A DNA stretch of 64,000 nt from Xanthomonas sp. DAR 80977 (GTDB taxonomy: Bacteria; Pseudomonadota; Gammaproteobacteria; Xanthomonadales; Xanthomonadaceae), in the NCBI RefSeq assembly GCF_041240605.1, contig NZ_CP162487.1, positions 999,001 through 1,063,000 on the forward strand. The letters are read 5' to 3'. Under the pieces are notes generated by a model that saw only the letters and a program-made list of their open reading frames with translations, was not told the DNA's origin and did not search any database. Positions within the stretch are counted from its first letter, which is position 1. Each line of letters begins with the position of its first letter. This document shows positions 1 to 9,737 of the stretch, one piece after another. Both the position numbers and the translations under genes were made by a program.

Positions 1-463
1 CGATCTGCCGGCGCAGCGCGGCATGGCCTTGCGGCGGCGCGTAGTCGAGGGCGACGCCGCGCTGGCGCCGCAACTGCCGCGACAGCGCGGCCGCCAGTTG
101 CGCGCCCGGCAGCAGCGACGGGGCCGGGGTGGCGGTGTGCAGCGGTACCAGGTCCGAGCGCGCGAGCATGTCGAGCACGCCTTGCAGCGCCGGGTTGTCG
201 ACCATGCCCGGGGTGCGCCGCCGCGCCGGCGCAGCGGCCGCAGGCAGCGGCGCGGTGGCGGCGCGCACGAAGTAGCCCGAGCGCGGCCGCGCCTGCACCC
301 GGCCTTCGCGTTCCAGCTGCAGGCAGGCCTGCACCGCGGTGGCGGTGCTGATGCCGTGGTTGGCGGCCAGTTGCCGGATCGAGGGAAGGCGCTCGCCGGC
401 GCGCAGCGTGCCGCGCTCGATCTGCTGGCGCAGCTGGGTGGCGAGCGATTCGTACAAGAGCAT
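1..463 (-). CDS. MocR/PdxR-type GntR-family regulator, N-terminal part
   Basis: The gene runs off the left edge of the window, leaving about 154 N-terminal residues. Residues 1-70 form a GntR-type winged helix-turn-helix, with the recognisable segment LPSIRQLAANHGISTATAV. After an Ala/Pro/Arg-rich linker the sequence 'LDYAPPQGHAALRRQI' matches the beginning of a class-I aminotransferase-like domain, which is what separates MocR regulators from other GntR proteins. Such proteins bind PLP in the C-terminal domain and usually control a divergent neighbour. Here the divergent neighbours are phzF-like and eamA-like genes, with a 126-bp gap that holds two 12-bp direct repeats. The target metabolite is unknown. 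Confidence 0.85.
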   Translation of the reverse strand, partial: MLLYESLATQLRQQIERGTLRAGERLPSIRQLAANHGISTATAVQACLQLEREGRVQARPRSGYFVRAATAPLPAAAAPARRRTPGMVDNPALQGVLDMLARSDLVPLHTATPAPSLLPGAQLAAALSRQLRRQRGVALDYAPPQGHAALRRQI

Positions 464-474
464 GCGGGCGCCTC

Positions 475-517
475 ATCTGTATCGGTGCATTTACAGCGTA
501 TCTGAATCTGTAACGGT
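475..517. promoter_or_regulatory. Candidate MocR operator (direct repeats)
   Basis: Two near-identical 12-mers, ATCTGTATCGGT at 475-486 and ATCTGTAACGGT at 506-517, lie 31 bp apart start to start. TTTACAG between them at 490-496 echoes the repeat in reverse orientation. MocR/PdxR-type regulators commonly bind spaced direct repeats in the gap between their own gene and a divergent target, which is exactly this position. The binding assignment is an inference. Confidence 0.5.
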
Positions 518-589
518 CGTGCGCGGCGCCGCACACTGCTGCTGTGCCGGCGGTTGCGCCGGCGTTCCCCTCCCGCCGCGAGGCCAGCC

Positions 590-1381
590 GTGCCGCTCTC
601 CCTGTTCGTCGTCGATGCCTTCACCACGGTCCGCTTCAAGGGCAATCCGGCCGCGGTGGTGCCGCTGCAGGCCTGGCTGCCGGATGCGCTGATGCAGGCC
701 ATCGCCAGCGAGAACAACCTGTCGGAGACCGCGTTCTTCGTGCGCGGCGCGGACGGCGTGTTCGACATCCGCTGGTTCTCGCCGCTGAAGGAAGTCGGCT
801 TCTGCGGCCACGCCACGCTGGCCAGCGCGTTCGTGATCGCCACCCAGCGGCTGGCGCCGTTCCCGCTGCGCCTGCGCGCGGACGCGGTCGGCGAACTCGG
901 CGTGGAGCGGCTCGCCGACGGCAGCTTCGAGATGCGCTTCCCGAACCAGGCGCCGGCAGCGCTGGCGTCGGTGCCGCAGGCCTTGTACGACGCCTTGTCG
1001 ATCGCGCCGCAGGCGGTCTACGTCAACGCCCAGGCGTATATCGCGGTGTACGCGGACGAAAGCCATGTGCGCGAGCTGGTGCCGGACCTGGCGCGGATGC
1101 TGGCGCTGGCGCCGCGCGATGTGGCGGTCACCGCGCCGGGCCGCACGCACGATTTCGTGTCACGCTATTTCTGGCCGGCCAACGGCGGCGCCGAGGACCC
1201 GGTCACCGGTTCCATCCACGCCGCGCTGGCGCCGCTGTGGGCGCAGGCGCTGGGCAAGCCGCGGCTGACCGCCTGGCAGGCCTCGGCGCGCGGCGGCGAA
1301 CTCGGCTGCCGGGTCGAGGCGCAGCATGTCTACGTGCGCGGCAACGCGGTGCAGTACCTGCACGGGACGATCGCGTCGTGA
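590..1381 (+). CDS. PhzF family isomerase/epimerase-like protein
   Basis: This 263-aa protein belongs to the PhzF family, whose two diaminopimelate-epimerase-like halves carry out isomerisations, as in phenazine synthesis. The conserved family landmarks are present: 'FKGNPAAVV' near the N-terminus, 'NNLSETAFF' containing the catalytic glutamate, 'GFCGHATLASAF', and the C-terminal glycine loop 'DPVTGSIHAALAPLW'. I chose the GTG at 590 because homologous PhzF proteins start with a 'LFVVDAF'-like strand directly after it. An upstream TTG at 554 would add an unlikely Arg/Pro-rich tail. Its stop overlaps the GTG start of the next gene, so the two are translationally coupled. The substrate is unknown, and no phenazine genes are nearby. 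Confidence 0.9.
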   Translation: MPLSLFVVDAFTTVRFKGNPAAVVPLQAWLPDALMQAIASENNLSETAFFVRGADGVFDIRWFSPLKEVGFCGHATLASAFVIATQRLAPFPLRLRADAVGELGVERLADGSFEMRFPNQAPAALASVPQALYDALSIAPQAVYVNAQAYIAVYADESHVRELVPDLARMLALAPRDVAVTAPGRTHDFVSRYFWPANGGAEDPVTGSIHAALAPLWAQALGKPRLTAWQASARGGELGCRVEAQHVYVRGNAVQYLHGTIAS

Positions 1382-2307
1382 GCGCGGCCGCCGCCGTTCC
1401 CGCCGGCGCCGCGCGGCGCGCGCTGTGGCAGTTGCTGCTGGCCGAAGTGCTGATCGGCTCGGTCGGGGTGTTCGTGCACGAGAGCGGCCAGGACCCGGTG
1501 ACCGCGGTGTTCTACCGCTGCCTGTTCGGCGCGCTGTTCCTCACCGTGTGCGGCCTGCTCGGCGGCCAGCTGCGCGGGCTGTGGCGCGAGCGCAGGTTGC
1601 TGCGCGACGCGGCGGTCAGCGGCGTGTTGCTGGTGCTCAACTGGGTGGCGCTGTTCGCCGGCATGGCGCGCTCGTCGATCGGCGTGGCGACGATGGTCTA
1701 CCACGTGTTCCCGTTCGTGATGCTGATCCTGGCGGCGCTGCTGCAAGGCGAGCGCACGCGCCGCAGCGACCTGGGCTGGACCCTGCTGGCCTTCGTCGGC
1801 GTGGCCTGTTCGGCCGACCCGGCGCGGCTGTGGCACACCGCCGATCGCGGCTACCTGGTCGGCATCGCGCTGACCCTGCTGGCGGCGCTGCTGTGCGGCG
1901 CATCGCTGCTGATGTCGCGGCGCATCAGCCGCGAGCGGCCGCTGGCGGTGGTGACGGTGCAGTGCTGGGTGGGCAGCGTGCTGCTGGTCGGGTTTTCCAG
2001 CGGCAGCGCCTTGCATCCGGGCATGCACTGGCTGTGGCTGGCGGGGCTGGGGGTGATCCACAGCGGCATCGTCTACGTGCTGTTCTATTCGTCGTACCGG
2101 CATCTGCACGTGGCGACGATCGCGATCCTGGCGTTCGTGTACCCGCTGGTCACCTTGTTGCTGGATTACCTGCTGTACGGCCACCGGCTGGTGGCGGTGC
2201 AATGGCTGGGCCTGGTCCTGATCGTGCTCGGCACGCTGGCGGTGAACCTGAAATGGCGCTGGCCGCGGCGCGCACCGGGCGTGGCGACGGGCGGCGCGGC
2301 GCGCTAG
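1378..2307 (+). CDS. EamA-family (DMT) transporter
   Basis: This 309-aa inner-membrane protein has about ten hydrophobic segments arranged as two tandem EamA repeats, with features such as 'VFYRCLFGALFLTV', 'GVATMVYHVFPFVMLI' and 'VATIAILAFVYPLVTLLLD'. EamA/DMT carriers export small metabolites such as amino acids. The GTG start overlaps the phzF-like stop (GTGA), and no gap or separate promoter is visible. Together with the divergent MocR regulator this suggests a small unit that modifies and exports one metabolite, possibly an amino acid or PLP-related compound; that functional link is inference. Transcription probably stops at the strong hairpin at 2361-2399. Confidence 0.88.
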   Translation: MSAAAAVPAGAARRALWQLLLAEVLIGSVGVFVHESGQDPVTAVFYRCLFGALFLTVCGLLGGQLRGLWRERRLLRDAAVSGVLLVLNWVALFAGMARSSIGVATMVYHVFPFVMLILAALLQGERTRRSDLGWTLLAFVGVACSADPARLWHTADRGYLVGIALTLLAALLCGASLLMSRRISRERPLAVVTVQCWVGSVLLVGFSSGSALHPGMHWLWLAGLGVIHSGIVYVLFYSSYRHLHVATIAILAFVYPLVTLLLDYLLYGHRLVAVQWLGLVLIVLGTLAVNLKWRWPRRAPGVATGGAAR

Positions 2308-2360
2308 GTGCGCGGTCCACGCATCGCATCATGGTCGGCGAAACGCCTACAGAAGGCATT

Positions 2361-2399
2361 CGCAGCTGTTCCGGCCGTCGTGGCGCCGGAACAGCTGCG
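2361..2399. terminator. Bidirectional terminator hairpin
   Basis: A perfect 15-bp stem (CGCAGCTGTTCCGGC and its complement) closes a 9-nt loop exactly between the convergent eamA-like gene and the minus-strand gene ending at 2412. No long T tract follows on either side, so it is terminator-like rather than a textbook intrinsic terminator. Confidence 0.6.
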
Positions 2400-2411
2400 C
2401 GGACGCTGCGC

Positions 2412-2750
2412 TCAGCGCACGTTGCGCAGTTCCCAGCCGCTGCCGGCGAGCAGGCGCATGCGCTGCTTGAGGATGTCGCCGGGGATGCTGGTGGTGGCGA
2501 CCAGGTCGATGCGCAGGTCGTCCTGCTTGCCGCTGACGCTGGCGGCCGGATCGACCACGCCCAGCGAGGGATCCACGTCGTCCGGCTCCGGCTGCAGCGC
2601 GCGCCAGCGCTCGAACCAGGCGGGGCTGCTCAAGGCCTGCTGCAACTGCTCGGCGAAGGCGTCGGCGCCGTTGGCGCTGAAGCTGAGCGTGGGTTCGCTG
2701 CCGCGTGCGCGGGCGGGGTCGGGCAGGCTGATCGAGTAGGTCACGGCCAT
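2412..2750 (-). CDS. Hypothetical protein, 112 aa
   Basis: This is a small soluble protein of 112 residues with no signal peptide or membrane segment and no domain I recognise. The N-terminal 'MAVTYSISLPDP' and the segment 'QQALSSPAWFERWRALQPEPDD' suggest a mixed alpha/beta fold with one amphipathic helix. The C-terminal part contains 'DLRIDLVATTSIPGDILKQ', a pattern of alternating strands. It is a single-gene unit facing the eamA-like gene and sharing the terminator hairpin with it. Codon use is like that of its neighbours, so it is probably a normal lineage gene of unknown function. Confidence 0.7.
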   Translation of the reverse strand: MAVTYSISLPDPARARGSEPTLSFSANGADAFAEQLQQALSSPAWFERWRALQPEPDDVDPSLGVVDPAASVSGKQDDLRIDLVATTSIPGDILKQRMRLLAGSGWELRNVR

Positions 2751-2825
2751 GGCGGTTCCTGTGTGGAGCGGTGCGGCGCAGCCTAGCAGGCGGCGTCGTG
2801 AGTGGGCTGTCTACGCGGGCGATGG

Positions 2826-2895
2826 TGTAGGAGCGGCTTCAGCCGCAACCGGGCGTTACCGGTAACGCACGGTCGCGGCTGAAGCCGCTCCTACA
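2826..2895. repeat. REP-type palindrome (GTAGGAGCGGCTTCAGCCGC family)
   Basis: Inverted copies of TGTAGGAGCGGCTTCAGCCG flank a spacer of roughly 30 bp. The same family appears at 9738-9806 and three times at 39958-40217. The copies lie only in intergenic DNA, as expected for REP elements mobilised by RAYT transposases; no RAYT gene is in the window. Confidence 0.85.
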
Positions 2896-2946
2896 GGAAT
2901 GCGGGATGCGGCATCCGCCTCAATCCGCAAATGCGCCGCGCGACGC

Positions 2947-3888
2947 CTAGGCGAACGCGTGCGGCGCGTCGGCGAAGCCCAGGGTGATCGCGCCCTTGCC
3001 GACGTTGACCATGCCGGTCAGGCTCATCACGCTTTCCAGCACTTGCACCGCGTGCGTCTCGCAGGCCTCGCGCAGCGCCGCGTAGCCGGGCAGGGCGCGC
3101 AGTTCGCTCAGTTCGCCGCCGTAGCTCAGGCACAGCGTCGGCGTCATCAGGCCCGCGGCGACGCGCTTGCCGACGAACTCGAACAGCTTCTGCACCGCGG
3201 CGTCGAAGCCCTTGATCTTGGCCACCGGCGCGGTTTCGCCGCGATAGCCGTGCAGCACCGGCTTGATGTCCAGCGCGGTGCCGAGCGCGGCGCTGAGCAG
3301 GCCGACGCTGCGGTCGCCCTTGCTGCGCGCGCGGGCGCGCATGTAGTACAGGTCGCGGGTGATCATGTAGCCGTGCACGTTGCCGGCCAGTTCCTCCAGC
3401 CGTTCGCGGATCGCCTGCACGCTGGCCCCGGCCGCGCGCAGCCGCACCGCCTCCACCGCGGTCACCGCCTGCGCGGCGAACAGGTTCTGCGTGTCGATCA
3501 CCCGCAGCGCGAACGGCGAGGTGTGCCCGGCCGCCTGCCGGATCGGCTTGTAGTCGTTGAGGATGGCGAAGCTGGCCTGCAGCGCATGCTGGTGGATCGG
3601 GCTGCGGGTCTTGGTGATGGTCATGCAGAACACGTGGTCGTAGTCGATCACCAGCCGGCTCAGGAACAGCTCGCGGATCTGCGCCACGCTGAACGGGATG
3701 GTCTCCGCTTCGGCGCCGTGCTCGGCCACGTGCGCATGCAGGAAGCTGAGCGTGGCTTCCTCGTCGCGATGGTCGGCCAGCACGGCCTCGCCGATGCGCA
3801 CGCTGATCGGCAGCAACACGATGTTGTGGTCTGCGATGTAGTCCTGCGGCAAGTCGCAGGCAGAATCCACCACGATCCCGATACGCAT
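2947..3888 (-). CDS. DegV family protein
   Basis: This 313-aa protein fits the DegV (EDD-fold) family of fatty-acid-binding proteins, which in Firmicutes deliver acyl chains to fatty-acid kinase. The start 'MRIGIVVDSACDLPQDYI' is the family's first strand and loop. 'QIRELFLSRLVIDYDHVFCM' followed by 'ITKTRSPIHQHAL' corresponds to the lipid-contact loop. The C-terminal 'GAITLGFADAPHAFA' is a typical ending strand. Family length is about 280-310 aa. Gram-negative members are poorly studied and no FakA-like kinase is adjacent, so the cellular role is open. It appears to be monocistronic. Confidence 0.85.
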   Translation of the reverse strand: MRIGIVVDSACDLPQDYIADHNIVLLPISVRIGEAVLADHRDEEATLSFLHAHVAEHGAEAETIPFSVAQIRELFLSRLVIDYDHVFCMTITKTRSPIHQHALQASFAILNDYKPIRQAAGHTSPFALRVIDTQNLFAAQAVTAVEAVRLRAAGASVQAIRERLEELAGNVHGYMITRDLYYMRARARSKGDRSVGLLSAALGTALDIKPVLHGYRGETAPVAKIKGFDAAVQKLFEFVGKRVAAGLMTPTLCLSYGGELSELRALPGYAALREACETHAVQVLESVMSLTGMVNVGKGAITLGFADAPHAFA

Positions 3889-3962
3889 CTGGCCCCCTCC
3901 GGCGTTGCGCTTCGTCAGTACCGGCTAGGTTAGCGCAGACGCCGGGCGATGGCGCGGCCGGG

Positions 3963-4592
3963 TCAGGCGCCGCGCTGCACGGCGATCGGCAGCGCCGCCA
4001 GCCGCGCCATCTCGCCGCGCTGCAGCAATTGCGGGTCGGCCAGCAGCGCCTGCATCAGCGGGTGCGCGTCGTTGCCCCACAGCAGGGCCTCGCCGATCTG
4101 CAGCGTCGGCACGCCGAACACGCCGGCGGCGATGGCCTGCTCGGTGTTGCCGCGCAATTGCGCCTTGACCTGCGGATCGCCCACCGCGGCCGCCGCATCG
4201 GCGATGCCCAGGGCCTGCGCCACCGGTGCCAGCGCCGCCGCGTCGTCGCCGCCACGGCCGTCGCGCCACAGCCAGTCGAAGATCGCATCGATCGCCTGCG
4301 GCGTGCTGCCGGCGGCGATGCACAGCCGCAGCGCGGCCAGCGGGTTGAACGGATGCGCCGGCGGAAAGCGCAGCGGCACGCCCTCGTGCTGCGCCTGCCA
4401 TTGCACGAACTGGTAGGTGAAGCTGCGCTTGTGCGGGATCTCCGCCGGCCCGCGCGTGTGCAGATGCTGCAACACCGCACCGAACACGATCGGCACCGGC
4501 TCGATCCGCGCGAACTCGGGCAGCGCCTTGAGCTTGTGCCAGTGCAGGTAGGAAAACGGCGAGACGAAATCGAAATACCAGCGCAGGATCAT
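3963..4592 (-). CDS. DsbA-fold 2-hydroxychromene-2-carboxylate isomerase family protein
   Basis: This 209-aa protein resembles HCCA isomerases and kappa-class glutathione transferases. The N-terminal 'LRWYFDFVSPFSYLHWHKL' carries the SPFSY loop whose serine replaces the CxxC of DsbA and acts in glutathione-dependent isomerisation. The C-terminal part has 'GVFGVPTLQIGEALLWGND', containing the cis-Pro loop (VPTL) that precedes a strand in thioredoxin folds. I chose the ATG at 4592 because the family begins directly at this strand. Upstream in-frame codons give an Arg-rich, unconserved extension. The real substrate may not be chromene carboxylate, since no naphthalene genes are nearby. Confidence 0.85.
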   Translation of the reverse strand: MILRWYFDFVSPFSYLHWHKLKALPEFARIEPVPIVFGAVLQHLHTRGPAEIPHKRSFTYQFVQWQAQHEGVPLRFPPAHPFNPLAALRLCIAAGSTPQAIDAIFDWLWRDGRGGDDAAALAPVAQALGIADAAAAVGDPQVKAQLRGNTEQAIAAGVFGVPTLQIGEALLWGNDAHPLMQALLADPQLLQRGEMARLAALPIAVQRGA

Positions 4593-4915
4593 CGTGCGTC
4601 TCCGGGCGGACGCCGCCAGCTTATCGCGGCGCCGCGCGCCGCGCCGGCCGCGGCTGCCGCATGTTGCAGTGCGAAGCGGAGGCATCGCTCGCGCGCTGCG
4701 GCGGCGGCCGGCGTAGACAATGCCGCCGCGCCGATCTCGCCCGCACGCGGGAACTGGGAAGCGGCGCACGTGCGCACGCTCGATCGGGTAGCGCTATTGC
4801 GCCAGCGCATGCCGCGCGCGCTTCTTTTCATAGCTCGCCGCGAAAGCGCTTTGCTAGCGTCCGCCGCGGCAGCATTTCCGCTGCCGTGCGCCGCACCCTC
4901 CAGGAGAGACAGTCC
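4593..4915. other. Divergent promoter region, isomerase / GH12 gene
   Basis: This 323-bp gap separates two divergent genes and so should hold both promoters. A good ribosome-binding site (AGGAGAGAC) lies at 4901-4909, seven bases before the GH12 start. I saw no reliable operator or further gene. Confidence 0.5.
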
Positions 4916-5734
4916 ATGCACGATGTCCAGACCGCTCCGATCGCCAAGCCGTCCGCGCGCGCAGCCGCGCATCGCGCGCCGTTGCGCCGGCGCCTGCTGC
5001 AGGCGTTGTTCGCCGCGTCGTGCCTGGCCGCCGCGCCGCTGGCGCTGGCCGGGCCTTACAAGATCTTCGGCAACCACTATGCGTGGGTCAACAACTTCAA
5101 CGATCCCAACAACGTCATCCAGGGCACCTTCGGCACCGGCAGCACGCCGGAGCTGACGGTCACCTTCAATTTCCCCAACTCCAGCCTGTACGGGTATCCG
5201 GCGATCGTGCGCGGCTGGCACTACGACTGGAACCCGACCAGCGATACCCTGTTCCCGCGGCAGGTGTCGTCGCTGAGCACGATCCCGGTCAAGTTCAACT
5301 ACAGCGCCGGCGGCAGCAACCTGGGCGGCGATTTCGCCTACGACCTGTTCTTCCGCCGCGATACCAGCAAGGGCGTGCCGCAGCTGGAAGTGATGATCTG
5401 GGGCGGACACAATTCCTGGCCGATCGGCACGCTCACCGCCAGCAACGTGATCAGCGCCGGCGGCTATACCTTCGACCTGTGGGAAGGCAACAACAGCGCC
5501 GCCGGCTACTACGTCTACACCTTCATCCCGCACGGCACCGCCGGCCAGGCCAACCTGCCCACCAGCGGCAACCTCAACGTCGACGTCAAGCCGTTCCTGA
5601 ACTGGCTGCAGGCCAACCGCAGCAAGGACGGCCGCTACAGCAACGCGCTGTACCTGCACGTGGTCGAGGCCGGCTTCGAGGTGGTGCGCGGCAACGGCTG
5701 GGCCAAGGTCAGCGCGACCATCGACGCGCATTGA
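4916..5734 (+). CDS. Glycoside hydrolase family 12 protein (endoglucanase/xyloglucanase-like), secreted
   Basis: This 272-aa protein begins with a basic stretch and a hydrophobic segment (about residues 23-45, ending LALAG), so it is probably exported. The mature part matches GH12 beta-jelly-roll glycosidases. 'QLEVMIWGG' holds the predicted nucleophile Glu158, and 'VVEAGFEVVRG' holds the predicted acid/base Glu255. Aromatic residues that line GH12 clefts are frequent. GH12 enzymes hydrolyse beta-1,4-glucan or xyloglucan by a retaining mechanism, which fits a plant-associated lifestyle. The ATG at 4916 has a good AGGAGA ribosome-binding site, and a longer upstream reading is not needed. It is not in an operon. 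Confidence 0.88.
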   Translation: MHDVQTAPIAKPSARAAAHRAPLRRRLLQALFAASCLAAAPLALAGPYKIFGNHYAWVNNFNDPNNVIQGTFGTGSTPELTVTFNFPNSSLYGYPAIVRGWHYDWNPTSDTLFPRQVSSLSTIPVKFNYSAGGSNLGGDFAYDLFFRRDTSKGVPQLEVMIWGGHNSWPIGTLTASNVISAGGYTFDLWEGNNSAAGYYVYTFIPHGTAGQANLPTSGNLNVDVKPFLNWLQANRSKDGRYSNALYLHVVEAGFEVVRGNGWAKVSATIDAH

Positions 5735-5747
5735 GCTGCACGCCGCA

Positions 5748-5771
5748 GCGACGGCCAGGCCAGGCCGTCGC
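5748..5771. terminator. Terminator-like hairpin after the GH12 gene
   Basis: A 9-bp GC stem (GCGACGGCC/GGCCGTCGC) with a 6-nt loop lies 14 bp past the GH12 stop. A second, imperfect GC hairpin follows at about 5799-5831. No T tract is present. Confidence 0.5.
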
Positions 5772-5864
5772 CGCCATGGCGGGATCCGGCGCTCTAACGG
5801 TGTCGGCGCGCCGGCATTGGCCGGCACCGACATGGCAGGCGGCTAGGCAGCCGCGCTGCCTCGT

Positions 5865-5942
5865 GGTCGCGACCGGATCGCGGACGCTTGCGGGAAGGCC
5901 GCCTCCGGCCACGCTATCGGTCGCGACGCTGCGTGTCGCGAC
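5865..5942. repeat. Three GTCGCGAC palindromes
   Basis: GTCGCGAC occurs at 5866, 5920 and 5935 within the 236-bp gap between the GH12 gene and the convergent amidohydrolase. The spacing is irregular. The motif may be a decayed REP-like element or a protein-binding site; I cannot tell which. Confidence 0.35.
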
Positions 5943-5970
5943 CGGCAGCGCTCGCAGCGCGCGGGCGCGG

Positions 5971-7259
5971 TTACTGCGTGTACGCCCGCGGCAGCGCGCC
6001 GGACTGCTTCATGTAGCGGTCGCGCAGTTCGGTCTGGCGCGAGCGCATCGGGATCGGGCGGCCGCCCAGCCAGACCTGCTCGGCGTAGTGCGCCACGTCC
6101 AGCGGATCGCCTTCCCACAGCACCAGGTCGGCGAGCTTGCCTGGGGCGATGCTGCCCAGCTTGTCGTCCACGCCCAGCGCCTCGGCCGGGACCCGGGTCA
6201 GGCCGGCCAGGCCGTCTTCCCAGGGCAGGCCGTGCGCGACCGCGTTGCCGGCCAGCTGGCGCTGCTTGCGCGCGTTGTGCGAGCCGTCGCCGCCCTGGGT
6301 GAAGCTCACCGCGACGCCGGCCGCGTTCAGCCGCGCCGCGTTCTCCAGGGTCGCGCCGATCTGGTCGAAGCTGCTGGGCAGGTCGTCCAGTGCGTTGACG
6401 AACACCGGCACCTTCACCGCGGCCAGCAGCGGCGCCAGCTTCCACGCCTCGTCGCCGCCGGCGATGGCGATGCGCACCTTCTCGCGCTGCGCCCAGCGCA
6501 GTAGCTGGCGGATGTCGGCGGCGCGGTTCACCGCCACCACGATGCGGCCCTGGCCGGCCAGGTACCGGGCCAGCACGGCGCGGCCGGCCGGGGTCAGCAG
6601 CGCGTGCGGCGAGTCCGCCGGCATGCGCCCGCGCGCTTCGGCCACCAGCTGGTCGAGCAGCATCCACTGCGCGGCGCGCGACTTGCCGCTCAGTTCCAGC
6701 GCGTCGCTGCCCAGGCGCACGTACAGCGCGCGCGGGCCGATCGGGTCGGCGCTGCCGTCCAGGCGCATCACCCCGCCCTGGCCGGCGATGAAGGCGCCGC
6801 CGCTGCTGGCGCCGAGCGCGGTGAAGCCGATGCCCTCCACGCGCGCGACCGGGATCAGCACCGAGTCGGGGTTGTAGGCCAGGGTCACGTCGAATTCCGG
6901 ACGCATCGGCTGGTCGTGCGGCAGGGTCAGCGCGCTGTCCACGGTGGAGGACTCGCCGGACACTTCCTCGATGCCGATCTCGGTGATGCCGCCGAACAGC
7001 GCCGGGGTCAGCGGGCGGCCCTTGGCCTCGACCACGGCGATGCCGGCCGGCGCCGCCAGGCCCGCGCCGACCGCGCGGATGGTGCCGCCCTGGACCAGCA
7101 CGTCGGCGTTGGGCAGCGTGCCGCGGGCGCTGGCGGTATGCACGGTGGCGCCGCGGATCAGCACGTCCTGGGCGAAGCCGGGCGCGCTGCCCAGGGCCAG
7201 GCAGGCGGCGATGGCCAGGCGTTGCGCCAGGCGGCGGCGCGGATGCGGAGCGGAGCGGC

Positions 7260-7263
<4 letters not shown>
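5971..7263 (-). CDS. Amidohydrolase-superfamily protein lacking the HxH metal motif
   Basis: This 430-aa protein has a signal peptide (about residues 1-31, ending GFAQ) and then the amidohydrolase cap strand 'DVLIRGATVHTASARG'. Where active members carry a D-x-H-x-H metal site after 'TPAL', this protein reads 'FGGITEIGIEEVSG', so the HxH is absent. The C-terminal composite domain is intact ('GSIAPGKLADLVLWEGDPL'). Its ATG overlaps the stop of the upstream amidohydrolase (ATGA). I infer a periplasmic pseudoenzyme or partner subunit for the intact neighbour. A divergent catalytic mechanism is the alternative. Confidence 0.8.
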
Positions 7264-8660
<1,397 letters not shown>

Positions 8661-8752
8661 CAGATTTTCCCCGGATGTTGGCTGCAGCGTTGGCGCCGCC
8701 TGCGCACGCTAGCCCGAGCCGGCGCGCTTGCCAAGTGCGGGTGGCGTGGGGC

Positions 8753-8909
8753 GGGATTGGGGATTGGGGATTCGCAGAGCGCGTCGGCAGGCGAATGCTC
8801 ACCCGCCCGTGGCTCAAGGTGACAGCGAACTGTCACGCTTTCGCCAATCCCCAATCCCCAATCCCCAATCCCCAATCCCCAATCCCCAATCCCCAATCCC
8901 CAATCCCCC
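8753..8909. repeat. Inverted GGATTGGGG element with nine AATCCCC heptamers
   Basis: The left arm at 8753-8775 reads GGGATTGGGGATTGGGGATT, and the right arm at 8841-8909 is its complement expanded to nine tandem 7-bp AATCCCC units (starting at 8846, then every 7 bp). The arms could pair across a 65-bp spacer. The same element recurs at 46353-46498, 48390-48490 and 51281-51403, with single arms at 35267-35290 and 49931-49960. It is an intergenic hairpin-type repeat, and this copy has undergone heptamer expansion. Confidence 0.8.
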
Positions 8910-9030
8910 ATGCGTCCGTTGTTGGTGGAGGACAGCACCGATCCGGCCGACGCGATCGCGCGCCGCATGCGCCGCGCTGGGCATGGGGGGATTGGCAGCG
9001 CGATGGCCCGGGCGCGGTCGGCGTGGCCGA
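8910..9030 (+). pseudogene. Remnant of an OmpR-type response-regulator 5' end
   Basis: The sequence from the ATG at 8910 reads 'MRPLLVEDSTDPADAIARRM', which matches the start of the intact regulator at 51404 ('MRLLLVEDNADLADAIVRRM'). After 'RRAGHG' one base is missing relative to the intact gene (around 8985). The homology then continues in another frame as 'DWQRDGPGA', against 'DWQSDGLGA'. Both copies are preceded by the same AATCCCC repeat directly abutting the ATG. The fragment lacks the phosphoacceptor region and the DNA-binding domain, so it is not functional. It is either a partial duplication or the remains of a deleted paralogous two-component locus. Confidence 0.75.
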
Positions 9031-9133
9031 TCGCGAGGCGGCGACAGTCCCGCGGGCCGCTCGTCGTTCGCCGCACACCGTATGCCGACGCCGGATCGGG
9101 TATAGAGGCCGATTGCCGAACGATGGAACTGCA

Positions 9134-9679
9134 ATGACCGAGACCCTGCCGCGCGATGTCGTGGAGTTCTGGCGCAGCGCCGGCCGCGAGCGCTGGTTCG
9201 CCGCCAACGAGTCGTTCGATGCGAACGTGCGCCAGCATTTCCTGGACGCGCACCACGCCGCGGCGCGCGACGAGTACGCGGCGTGGATGGACGGCGCCGA
9301 GGGCGCGCTGGCGCTGCTGCTGTTGCTCGACCAGGTGCCGCGCAACGCCTTCCGCGGCAGCGCGCATGCCTACGCCACCGACGGCCTGGCCCGGCGCTAC
9401 GCGCAATGGGCGCTGGCGGCCGGCTACGACCAGCAGGTGGAACCGGAACTGCGCATGTTCTTCTATCTGCCGTACGAGCACGCCGAGGATCCGGCCCTGC
9501 AGCGCGAGGCGGTGGAGCTGTTCAGTGCGCTCGGCGATGCCGACAGCCTGCAGTGGGCCACGCAGCACGAGGACATCATCCAGCGCTTCGGCCGCTTCCC
9601 GCATCGCAATGCGGCGCTGGGGCGGGAGAGCACGCAGGAAGAACAGCGCTTCCTGGACGAGGGCGGTTTCGCCGGGTGA
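9134..9679 (+). CDS. DUF924 family protein
   Basis: This 181-aa protein matches the DUF924 family, all-helical and distantly TPR-like, with landmarks 'VVEFWRSAGRERWFAANESF', 'LALLLLLDQVPRNAFRGSA' and 'MFFYLPYEHAED'. The family length of about 180-200 aa agrees. No biochemical role is established for the family, and its conserved Arg/Asp/His residues suggest a binding pocket. It stands alone, about 100 bp after the response-regulator remnant and before a REP palindrome, with no obvious operon partner. The ATG at 9134 starts exactly at the conserved N-terminal helix. Confidence 0.85.
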   Translation: MTETLPRDVVEFWRSAGRERWFAANESFDANVRQHFLDAHHAAARDEYAAWMDGAEGALALLLLLDQVPRNAFRGSAHAYATDGLARRYAQWALAAGYDQQVEPELRMFFYLPYEHAEDPALQREAVELFSALGDADSLQWATQHEDIIQRFGRFPHRNAALGRESTQEEQRFLDEGGFAG

Positions 9680-9737
9680 AGGCCCGCGCGGACCCGCGCC
9701 GGTGGGTCAACGTCAGCGGGTTGGTCGTGATCGCTCT

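Noticed and set aside
8841..8909. CRISPR array
   Set aside because: The nine units are 7 bp long, contiguous and without spacers, so this is a microsatellite-like expansion of a hairpin repeat.
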